NCBI GenBank assembly: GCA_018873245.2
Contig: JAEMBT020000003.1
Coordinates: 4,359,843 to 4,423,842, forward strand
Direction: 5' to 3'
Length of the DNA stretch: 64,000 nt
Source of the DNA: Archegozetes longisetosus
Lineage: Eukaryota; Arthropoda; Arachnida; Sarcoptiformes; Trhypochthoniidae
Shown: one piece after another, positions 24,543 through 34,529 of the stretch
Layout: each line of letters opens with the position of its first letter
Numbering within the stretch: position 1 is the stretch's first letter
Program-made: the position numbers and the translations under genes
The notes under the pieces: model-generated
The model's database searches: none
What the model saw: the letters and a program-made list of their open reading frames with translations, nothing else
Told to the model about the DNA's origin: nothing

Positions 24543-25111
24543 TTATTCATGTTGAATGAAAGGGTTTGGAATTGATTCCATGCCATCGACAGGACATATG
24601 ACGACAACAGCAGTTCCTCTGCAGACAACGAGACCCAGAGCTCGAGTGTCTTCTGTCAACTTATAGGGATCGTCAGGATCTTAAATAAAGTCAATATAAA
24701 ATTATTTAATAATACAAGCCATGAAACAAAGTATTTTTGTAGCCAACCTCTAAGTAATTCAATTGTATTATCCAATACTAGATTGAGTAATGGATCAAAT
24801 CCTTTAAGAATACCACTCGCTACCAAATAATTTAAAACAAATTAAAATTGAATTATAGATGAATTAAATGAAGGCAAAGTAATGTGAATAAGACCTTCTC
24901 TTCCGCCCTGGAACTTGACACGAATTGGTTTATCTAAATACTTGGCTAAGTCAACAATGCTCTCTTTTTTCTTCTTTTCTGGAGGACCACCAGATCCACG
25001 ATCGCCACCAGCAGAGGGGTTGCTCACACTTGTGTTTGTTGTCTATATTGACAAATATTTCATTAAATACTTCATTGAATAGTGAAAAAAATCATAACAA
25101 ACCGATGACAT
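24543..25111 (-). CDS. LSM7: U6 snRNA-associated Sm-like protein LSm7, 4 exons
   Basis: Exons (minus): 25103-25111, 24895-25042, 24748-24819, 24543-24679; 121 aa. Exon 1 holds only ATG and two serine codons. After a Gly/Ser-rich leader comes EKKKKESIVDLAKYLDK, then the Sm1 motif (IRVKFQGGREASGILKGFDP, LLNLVLD) and the Sm2 motif (LGLVVCRGTAVVVICP), ending MESIPNPFIQ, all diagnostic of LSm7 rather than SmG. LSm7 is part of the LSm2-8 ring on the U6 snRNA 3' end in the nucleus and of the LSm1-7 ring that promotes decapping in the cytoplasm. The leader before the lysine run is some 18 residues longer than in the human protein. Exon 2 uses a weak GTCTTA donor. Head-to-head with WDR44. Confidence 0.95.
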
Positions 25112-25494
25112 GATTGATTGTGTTTACAATAAATCTAACAGACTTTTAATCCTAAGCGCTGTCATTAAAATATCAAAACATGTGATCTATCTTATTTGAT
25201 GAATCAATGGTTGCATAAATAACGTTGACATTAACTTCTAGCAATTATTAATTTTTTCAGCGTTGAATACAGTCGACAATAAATGCATGAAAAGGGAGTC
25301 ATTTGTTGACAAACGAAGTTTGTGGAAATCATATGATTATTGTTTTTATTGGTTTCCTCATTAAAAGCAATTTATGCCTAATTTTAATAATTTTTTTTAC
25401 TGCTTTCAAAGCAATTATTGGTTTTAACGAGTTTCCAATTATTAGATTAATTCGTTTACTTAAAAAATAAAATAAGAGTTTATTTAAACCAAAA
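25112..25494. promoter_or_regulatory. Bidirectional promoter region LSM7/WDR44
   Basis: 383 bp between divergent start codons, AT-rich, no coding sequence and no motif I would single out. Confidence 0.4.
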
Positions 25495-28146
25495 ATGACT
25501 GATTCATCGACTAGTTCTTCACAAAACACCTCAGATGACGAACAATTTTATGATGCGGTCAGTGACGAGGAAGTGGTAACTAATAATGTGGTTGACGGCA
25601 TTGTACACAACAATCATACGGTAAAAGACGCGACTCATTCAACTAATAATCGAATGAGTGATTCAACGGCCTCGGGTCCGACTCATATGGTAGACAGTGG
25701 TCTCTATTCTTCGCAATCGAGTGATGCCTATTGCAGTGATTCAGTGCCAGATCTGGTCTCAGATGCGGTTCCGGATGTGGTCCCGAAAACAAGTCATCAA
25801 AATAGTAATGAAAACAACACAGTAAAAACTGTCACGACTTTAACAAGTGATCCAATTATAACCATATCTGCTATTAAAGAAAATGAAAACATGTCTTTGC
25901 CGAATACAAATCCTTGTCAACCGACACTTACAACACATCCGCGGCCACCGCCAAGAGTCAGGAAAAAAAAGACAGTTACTAATAGCAGTGACGGATCATT
26001 TGATGAAACAGCTGGCACTTCAAGTACTAAAAATGACTTGCCTTCAAATCCATCTTCTAATCAATTGTCCGAAAATAGGAGCTCTCGAAATTTGAGCACA
26101 GATTTGGCTAATTTACAATATCCTCTAAATTTAGTCAACGCTTCCAATTTGTCGAGTATTTTAGATGATATTGCAAGCATCAAAGGAGATCTGAGTGTAA
26201 ACGAAGCCATTCTGTCTCATATTGGAGATCGAAGAAGTGTTTATGTGGACGAGTGTTCAAAACAGAACAGAGAACTTATGTCTAAACCTGATGAATTGAT
26301 GCCATTACCATCGATGGCACAAATCACACAAACTCTGAATGAGCCACGAGAGCAAGAAATTCTAAACCAAATAATGATTTTAAATATCGATACAGGTGAG
26401 AAAGTGCCGTTAAGCAAAGCTGAAGAAATACTTCCTAAATGTTTGAATCCATTGAGTTTACATTTGATGAAATTGACGAATGATTTCCTTGATGGTGACG
26501 CGAGTTCTATAACTTCTGGAATGACAGCTCATGAAGATATGATGAGGAACAATGCGTTCGATGATGAAGATGATGACGAAAGAAGTGGAACAGAATCGAA
26601 AAGAGACAAATTGAAAATAGGTATGAAAAATTTGAAGAAATTCGGTACAGGAATTATGAAAGGCGTAAAGGGAGTCAAAACAGCTAAAGAAAGATCTACT
26701 TTTCACGTGGAATTGAAAACGCATAATTTAGAGCCTGAACCACAGCCGAGATACAAGATTAAAGTGAATCATAAGAGAGGAACTCCTGATTTCGAAGGAC
26801 TAAAACTATTGCAGGAACTTTATGATTGTAAGGGTGCTATTTGGTGCATGAAGTTTAGTGTTTGTGGACAACTATTGGCAGCTGCTGGTCAGGACCACCT
26901 CTTGAGAGTTTATTGCTCTCAAAAATCCTGGAAATATTTTACTCAATTACGAAATAAGGCTTCGGGTCAGCAAATATCCCCGAATTCTACAAGAGAAAGA
27001 GACAACGGATCGTTTGGGAATAGATCTTTTTCATTACAAAGGAGTGGTAGTCTTTCGAGTTCGGATAATCAAAGATTAGACTCTTCGTCATCAAGCTTTA
27101 CGAACCAGATTCTGTTAGAAGACAATACACTAAGCGAAGAGGGGCCTATGCTTTTGTTTAGTGCATATCGTGGACATACAGCCGATGTATTAGATATCGC
27201 GTGGTCTAAGAATCACTTTTTGTTATCTTCTTCAATGGATAAGACAGTGCGTTTGTGGCACATCACTCGTATTGAGTGTTTGTGCACTTTCCGACACATT
27301 GATTTTGTTACTACTATTCAATTTCATCCAAGAGATGATCGCTATTTCCTGAGCGGTTCGTTAGATGGAAAGTTGCGTTTGTGGAACATTCCCGATAAGA
27401 GAGTGACTCTTTGGAATGAAGTCATGGCTTTGCCAACACAACAGTCACGCAGTAATGCATCACAAGAGTCAGTGCCAGCACACGGACTCATTACTTCTTC
27501 ATCATTTGTACAAAATGGCAAATTCGCAGTCATTGGTACATACGATGGAAGAATAATATTCTATTCTACGGATCAACTCAAATATTTCACTCAAATACAC
27601 GTGAGTGGCAGCGGAAAAAATAATAGTTCAGCTCAAATATCTAGTGCTAATAGCGGTAATGATCGTCGACGGCGTCGTAACAATAATAAAGTGACAGGAA
27701 TCGAAGGCGTAGACGACAATAAGATTTTGGTGACAACAAATGACTCTCGACTAAGACTTTATGACTTGAGAGATCTATCGCTGACGTGTAAATATAGAGG
27801 AGTTGTGAACGAGTCGAGTCAAATCAAGGCGTCCACTTCTCACGACAGCAAATATATTATATGCGGTTCTGAAAATGCCTCATTCTATATCTGGAGACTA
27901 CAGGACAACACGACTATCGGTCAAAGACGTGATCGAAATAAACAGTATGAATGCATTCGATTGCTTCCTCCACAACCTGCTCATTTAACTCCTGAATCGC
28001 TCCAAAATCCAGCGCCACCGCTCATGACTACTAAGATTGTGACATCTGCCATTTTCGCACCAGTTCCGCAACAAATCGACGAAACAGCCAAATATATAAT
28101 AGCTGTTGCAGACTTTAACGGAAATATTAGAATATTTTCCAAGTAA
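25495..28146 (+). CDS. WDR44: WD repeat protein 44 (Rab11-binding, rabphilin-11), intronless
   Basis: Single 883-codon exon. Near residues 14-28 the acidic stretch DDEQFYDAVSDEE matches the FFAT-like motif by which human WDR44 binds VAP proteins on the ER. Residues 140-155 carry the proline/arginine stretch HPRPPPRVRKKK. The conserved block LNIDTGEKVPLSKAEE lies near residue 300. WD repeats start near residue 440 (GAIWCMKFSVCGQLLA) and include the near-identical blocks YRGHTADVLDIAWSKN, FLLSSSMDKTVRLWHI and SGSLDGKLRLWNI. WDR44 binds GTP-Rab11 and works at ER-endosome tubules. The human gene has many introns, while none is needed here, so this lineage has lost them or the locus derives from a processed copy. 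Human WDR44 is 913 aa, so the protein is complete. Faces JADE tail to tail. Confidence 0.96.
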   Translation: MTDSSTSSSQNTSDDEQFYDAVSDEEVVTNNVVDGIVHNNHTVKDATHSTNNRMSDSTASGPTHMVDSGLYSSQSSDAYCSDSVPDLVSDAVPDVVPKTSHQNSNENNTVKTVTTLTSDPIITISAIKENENMSLPNTNPCQPTLTTHPRPPPRVRKKKTVTNSSDGSFDETAGTSSTKNDLPSNPSSNQLSENRSSRNLSTDLANLQYPLNLVNASNLSSILDDIASIKGDLSVNEAILSHIGDRRSVYVDECSKQNRELMSKPDELMPLPSMAQITQTLNEPREQEILNQIMILNIDTGEKVPLSKAEEILPKCLNPLSLHLMKLTNDFLDGDASSITSGMTAHEDMMRNNAFDDEDDDERSGTESKRDKLKIGMKNLKKFGTGIMKGVKGVKTAKERSTFHVELKTHNLEPEPQPRYKIKVNHKRGTPDFEGLKLLQELYDCKGAIWCMKFSVCGQLLAAAGQDHLLRVYCSQKSWKYFTQLRNKASGQQISPNSTRERDNGSFGNRSFSLQRSGSLSSSDNQRLDSSSSSFTNQILLEDNTLSEEGPMLLFSAYRGHTADVLDIAWSKNHFLLSSSMDKTVRLWHITRIECLCTFRHIDFVTTIQFHPRDDRYFLSGSLDGKLRLWNIPDKRVTLWNEVMALPTQQSRSNASQESVPAHGLITSSSFVQNGKFAVIGTYDGRIIFYSTDQLKYFTQIHVSGSGKNNSSAQISSANSGNDRRRRRNNNKVTGIEGVDDNKILVTTNDSRLRLYDLRDLSLTCKYRGVVNESSQIKASTSHDSKYIICGSENASFYIWRLQDNTTIGQRRDRNKQYECIRLLPPQPAHLTPESLQNPAPPLMTTKIVTSAIFAPVPQQIDETAKYIIAVADFNGNIRIFSK

Positions 28147-29797
28147 TCCGAGTGACTCTCAATAGATTATATATTTTTTAACCTAACTATTATGAGTGAT
28201 AAAAAATGATTCATCTAGTATTCAATTTGTCAAATGTCTTCACATTTTGAAGTCATGAAAGGCGATATATGAAAGTCATCTTATATTTTAATCTCCAGTC
28301 AAATCATTTTAACAAATTGACGATTAGGATTTGATTTTTCATATAAAGGTCATTTATTTTATGGAAGTAAATACTTAGCGTTGAAAGTGAACCCAATTTG
28401 CGAACTATTGGAGAAATCAAATCCGATTATCCCTATTGAAATGTATAACTATTTTTCTATAACCATATTTAGCTCAACAAATAAAGGTTTATTTCTTTTT
28501 AAATCTTTAGAAAGTTAATTGGTTTATATACAGATATATATAATATATATATTTACACTTTATATACACAAATAAGATGAATTACACTATATTACAAACA
28601 AAGTATCTTACAATTTAAGGAACTTTTCACAATTCAAATCCAAATACATGTCTTTAAATAAACGCTAATTGACGCAAATCTAAACAACTAATAAGTAACT
28701 GTTTGCGTAAATTAGCTTCAGGTTACATATATAAATGTTTATAAATTGTGAAGTATTCCGCACATAATATATATTACATAAAAATATGAAATAGATTTAC
28801 AATTTGGACAAATGCTATTTAGCAGTCGTGTTCGCAAAGTTGAAGGAGATCTCAATTCTCAAGGCTTTAAGGTACCAAATGCTAATTTTGGATTAATCTA
28901 AACTAGGATTAAATTAAATTTAGTAGTGTTTTCATTTTAATAATCAAAGTATTATGTAAAGTATTTTAGCCCAAATATATTTTCTGTAGTCAGGTGACTA
29001 TATTGTGATCACAATTTTAACTCTGCGTTAATTCTTTTAATTATAATAACAATTACACCAATAAAATTCAGATTAAGAATTGATAAAAAAATTATATTTG
29101 AACTTTTACCTCATTTTAAATAGATTTTGAGTGAGTAGATTCGAGAACTTGAGGGGAGAGAGAGAGCAAAACTAATTAAATAGGATTCTACTAATTATGA
29201 TGGAAAATAATCCAGTTCTCTTGTTGTAGTATTACTAACAGTTCATTTTGTCACAAGATTTCTTACACTTCAGGTCTTAATTTTATTCTAATGACTCGTT
29301 CAATATTGAAATGTTTTGTACTTATTGCGGGATATGAACTTTCAGATACCGGTAATGTTAAGATCCTATATTTGATCGTAATATGAATGAAAACTCAGTA
29401 GAACTTCAAAAATCAAACAAATAGGATCAACTCTTATGATTCAAACGTATAAAATAACTACTAATCAAATTTACATATATTTATATTAAAAAATAATTAC
29501 AAATATTCACAAAAAATGATAAATGAGTCATTAAACGAACGACCATTTAAATAGTTGAGTCATTATAATGAGTGATTAATGTATATAAAAAGCATAAACT
29601 CAATGATTGAACTTAAGAATAAGTGCGAAACATGAATCTTACATATTAATGACTAATACATAGGTTCATCTTTTCTGAACTATTGATCGAATTGCCTAAC
29701 ATGCCTTTCAATTGAAATCAAACCAATTCGAATCAGTCAAGTCAGCGCCAATGAAAACCAAGTCAATTTCAATGAAAATGAAAATGAATTCAACGAA
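28147..29797. other. 1.65 kb gap between convergent WDR44 and JADE
   Basis: AT-rich sequence without recognisable coding potential. It should hold both 3' UTRs; a plus-strand AATAAA at 28479-28484 could serve WDR44. A TA-rich microsatellite-like run lies at 28531-28550. Confidence 0.45.
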
Positions 29798-32700
29798 TCA
29801 ATGAATTAGTGAATGTCTGAATCCTGACGAATGGTGTCTCATATCGATATCATTAGCAGCAGAGGCTACGAGTGCAGCTTCATCGATACCATGTTGTGCT
29901 CGCGTCGATATATTTCTCAACAAGCTTTGTTGGTTATTTCTATTGAAAAACTTATTTTTTCCTCTGGTCACTTGTCCTTGTTGTGAATGTGAGTTAAAAT
30001 AATTAAAATTATCTTGAGCTGAATACACTTGAGGCTCTGGATCACATGATCTATTCATTGAAATATCAATCAATCGAAACATTTGAGTCAGAAATAACTT
30101 TAGGAAAACTTACATTTTTGATGAATTTTTAGGCGAAGATCGAATACTCGTATATAATTCGGGTTCTAATCGACGCTTAATTTTTTCAATAGACTCGTCA
30201 ATTTCTTTATTAGACAATATAAACAGCATGATTAAAATGAATTACTTTACAAAATAATTGATGAAATTATAAAATTTTTGAATACCAGATTCAAATTTAG
30301 ACACATTTTGTAAGTTTTGTTCCTGTTTTTTCTTAGGAATCTTATATCCACTTAAAGTCGATCGCGTCAGTGCTGGCACTGGTGACGACTTTTCATCTTT
30401 ATGTGAATTCATAACATTTGTCGTTACTTTAGGTTTCAATAAAGATCGTGGAGACTGTCTGTAATTTAATGGCGTCTTCTTTTCAGGTGAGAAAGATCTA
30501 TGTTCAGGACTTTCATAGCTGTTGTGCATTCCGTTCACTGGTATCGAATTCTGCTTCATTTCATGTGTTGGCGAAGACAAACCGTTTAATGGTTTCTCTA
30601 TTTTATTTTTAACTAAAGCACCGTTTAATGAATTGTTTGGTGAGTTAGACACCGATGAGACTCCGTTTATAGTTTGTGAAAGCAAACTCTGATTTTCTTG
30701 TTTGCGTTTGATGTGAGAAATATAGAACTTTGCGTATGGATTCGGTTTATGTTTCTGAATCTGTTCCATTTTCGACAATTTCTTCAAAGTTCTTATAATA
30801 TAGTTAGTTCGAGTTTTATCATCTTTTTCATTATAACTATATATAACACTACTATTCACAATATCACAAACTAATTTTGAACTTTCCTCGTTCAGCTGAA
30901 CACTTTTTGATGTTTCCGAACTGTTGATCCCTATTATGTAAACAACTCATTAATAAAACTATCATTGATTGCTTACTCAGATTTGCTGTTGATCTCAAAT
31001 TTATTAAGTACATTAAAAGCGATAATTTTTAATGACAACCGAACAAAACTTTGGTATAGTCATAAATATTAAACTGAAGATATTGTAAGTCAAACATTAT
31101 ATACAGTATCGCTGAAAGTTTTGTTGCGAACGTAATTTTATCACAAGATACAGATCAAATCGATTGGGTTATTACAATCAATCAAATTCAAAATAAAATT
31201 AAGTACAATATTGCGACGATTAGGAAAATATAAACAATATTTAAATATTTGAAACCTAACTAAACATTTTGAAATGACGAACATAAGTATATAAATGATC
31301 AAATATAACAATAACTTAATGCTTACCTGTAAAAGAAGTTAACGCTTTCTCAACAGCCGACTGATGTGCTACAAGCCAATTACGCTTAACTTTCTCTCTT
31401 CTGCATATCATGTAACTAAGATTTCTAATTCTTTCCAGATCCACTCTAAGCCTAAGTATATCACTCCTTTGTTGTTGTTGTTGTTCTTCGAATTGTGCTG
31501 AAGACGTCAACTTGATGAGTGACGCGCCGTAATTTGACGTTCGCTTCAGTTTCCAGTATTGCAACACAAACTCAATGAAATTGAAATTCTTCGTTTGACC
31601 CTGACTTTGGTTCAACTTTGCTATCTAGTAGTTTCAAAACGTTTTCATTATAAAATGCTATAATCAGTCAAGTTATCTATTGTTTAGTTAGTAATGATCA
31701 CCTCTTGTTGTACTTTATTGATATCAATATATTTCCAGAAATCATTTTCATGATTATCATATGGTTCCTCAGATGCTGTCGCGATTTCTATCTCATGTTG
31801 TGTTCTAGAAGCTTGGCTTTCATTTTCTTGTTTAATCCTAAAATCAAATAAGTTAATATATTTCAATAGTTCGTTCCAACACTCTTTACAGATACATACT
31901 CTACTACTTTGCCGTCATCGTCGACATCACCCTTTTCTGTATGTTTCTTACAATAAGACTTGAGTTTCACTCCTTTGGTTCCATCACTTTCTACAATAGC
32001 TTTCATTTTTAGTTTATGATTAAACGCACAAATGACATGATAAGCAGTTTTACATGTTTTAACCTGAACGAAAGTAAATAGAATTTAAGTGTTAAATTTG
32101 GAGTAAAATCTTGAGCTTAACGGGAAACTTACCGAACACTGAATGGGTGCGCCCTGTTTTACGTTACAAAGCGAACAAATGAGATTCCAACGGGTTTGAG
32201 GTATCTGCTTGATTTTAGTAATTGGTTCCATTGTGCTCACACATCCAATGCTCACCTTAAAATATTTAAATTACAAAATTACTGTCTCAAGAGTATATCT
32301 CATAAGCATAAGCAGTAGGCATACCTCTGGAACCCAAAGAGCGCACGAGACATGTGCCCATTGATTAGAATTACTGGTAGGCTTTAAGGCACCGCCGAGA
32401 TTCGGGCACAAAACACATGACACATTTTTTCGGGAGCCTTAACAGATATTTCAAAGTTAGAATATTTCATAACACAATTTAGAGAAGCAAAACTGACCGA
32501 ATTCTTTGCAAGGCCTGCAAAGCCATTCTCCATCTGGAATTTCAGTTATGCCATAACAGGCCTGATGCACACATATATTGCAGAGATCGCAAAATACCAT
32601 TTCATTGCCGTCCTCCGCATCGGGACTGCGGCATACATCACAAATAATATGGTCGTCGTATTCCATGCCCTTTTGATGCGCTTTTATATTTCTGGCGCAT

Positions 32701-33683
32701 TGATGTTCCAATTCATTGATTACGTCTTCCATTTGGTTATCACAAATTTGTGGCGTATTGTCGCATTCACCCATACACTCCAACCAACAAAGATCCAGCA
32801 GATCCAGTTCATAACGAGATGCTATCGGTTCTGATTCCCTTTGATGCTATCATAAAATGTTCAAATAGCAATTAATTCGAAACTGAGTTCAATTTGAGTC
32901 GGAGTAGAGTTTTCAAACCTTAATTAATTTTTTAGGTATCTTGAAACTGGTGTCACTTGTCTTACATTCCCGCAATACTCGAACTTTAGGCTGCGGCAAA
33001 GTATCGGGATTTACGGGAACCTATTTATTAATCAATTCAAGAGTGAGTCTTGCCAACTTAAGAGAACATATTCGTATATATTCAATCAAATGCTTCAGAC
33101 CTGAACTCCTTTCTCCCACTCTTCACGCCATGGATCAGTAATTGGTAGGTAGTCTTCACGATTCAATTGTTCCGTATCTGCCATTTTCATAGCTTAAAAA
33201 ACGTTTATTCAAATTAATCATTGGGTAACTAAATAGATAAGATTTGGCGCCAAATTATAAACATATTGTTTTCATACCAGAAATCAAATCCTTTCGAAAT
33301 AATTCGGCGGGTTTTTTACGATAACCGAAATTGTAAATACGAGATTTATTCATATTGTTGATGTCATTGACTCGACAGCAATCTATTCGACAAGAAGTGT
33401 CACCAATCAGTTTAATGCAAAAACAGTTGAATCAAAAAATCAAACTATAATCTGATAAATACCAGGTTTTAGTTTTTTTGTAGCATTTGTTTCGTCTTCA
33501 CTACTGTTTCCGATCTTATTACGACTTCGTTTGCCTTGAATTAAGTGATCAAAACAAATGAGTCTTAAATGAGTTAACAATTAGCGAATAAAAACAAATG
33601 TTTTGCATTAATTAAAGAGTTAAATAAAATAAGACTTATGTCAGACCAGAAACATTTGAAGTGAGACTCGAAGACGTGTTCAT
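29798..33683 (-). CDS. JADE1: JADE-family PHD finger protein (HBO1 complex scaffold), 14 exons
   Basis: Exons (minus): 33647-33683, 33463-33534, 33278-33382, 33101-33192, 32919-33020, 32498-32846, 32325-32437, 32133-32255, 31900-32063, 31702-31837, 31327-31624, 30286-30930, 30114-30204, 29798-30050; 859 aa (human JADE1 842). An EPL-type N-terminal region carries [14 protein letters not shown] and [20 protein letters not shown]. The C4HC3 PHD1 (about 195-250, [20 protein letters not shown]) and the extended PHD2 (about 254-365, [29 protein letters not shown]) are intact. The tail is Ser/Asn-rich with a short Gln run and the late motif [24 protein letters not shown] scaffolds HBO1/KAT7 with ING4/5 and EAF6 for histone H4 acetylation in the nucleus. 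BRPF proteins are excluded by the absence of bromo and PWWP domains. Exon 9 to 10 depends on phase to choose among three possible donors. Confidence 0.93.
33242..33255. promoter_or_regulatory. E2F-type palindrome ATTTGGCGCCAAAT
   Basis: A perfect 14 bp palindrome in JADE intron 3 (33193-33277). Both strands read TTTGGCGC, which matches E2F/DP consensus TTTSGCGC. It is about 440 bp downstream of the JADE start codon. A GC-core palindrome in such AT-rich sequence is unlikely to be random. Confidence 0.5.
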
Positions 33684-34529
33684 TATTGTTGCGAGAAATG
33701 ATTGCAATTATTTAATTGAATAGAATTTGTTGCAAAAATAAAATGTAAACATTATTGAATTAATTAATCAAATCGAGTGTAATGTCAGCCATTTTGGAGG
33801 TCTTCAAACACTTTATTAAGTTTATCAATGCTTTATCTGATGACGTATTATTTCACTTTCAATCACATGATTTGTCATTCAATACAATCAATGACGTAAT
33901 CCCCCAATTCATAACAGTTTGTAATCAATACTATTTCTTATCTCTTATCAATTCTATGATCCGATTGCAATTTTTGTTTCTGGGCCAAAGTTTATTTGCG
34001 AAATAATTTCCTGCAAAAGATAATAAATTCGCACAAAACATAACACTCGCTGTGTCTCTTATGCAATATAACACAATTGTGAATTACAGGCAATAGCTTT
34101 AGCGCTAAGTTTTGACAATAAGAGCGCAACACTTTCTATAACTTTTAAGCGCTTTATTCAATTGAATTTTTTCCTTTTTAAAACATCATAAAATACTTAG
34201 AATATTTGGTAAAACTTGAAATTTGTAGTAATTTGTATCAATTTCGAGTAAAGACCATAGAAAACTTTAAACGCAGTTAAGGGTTCTGTTAGTTTTAAAT
34301 CAGAGTTTATTAATTTTAATTAATTTAATTATTGGAAACGTTTTATTACATTAAGAAAATAGTAAAAAATTATAAGTTAATAAAAGGCTGAAAAATCAAG
34401 AATTGAATCAGAAATTAAAAATCATTGAAATGCTATTTATAAGTGCAGAAGAGAAATATTGGTTCTGTTGATCGATTTTCATAATTAGAAAAGTCATACA
34501 AAATACTATTGAGAAAGTGATACAAATGA
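33684..34529. other. 0.85 kb gap between JADE start and MCM6 stop
   Basis: JADE promoter plus MCM6 3' UTR (minus-strand AATAAA at 34342-34347). A 74-codon plus-strand open frame at 33782-34006 resembles no family. No other feature seen. Confidence 0.45.

Noticed and set aside
33782-34006. 74-codon plus-strand ATG frame upstream of JADE
   Set aside because: Phe/Leu/Ile-rich composition as expected of random AT-rich frames, no family resemblance, and it occupies the JADE promoter.
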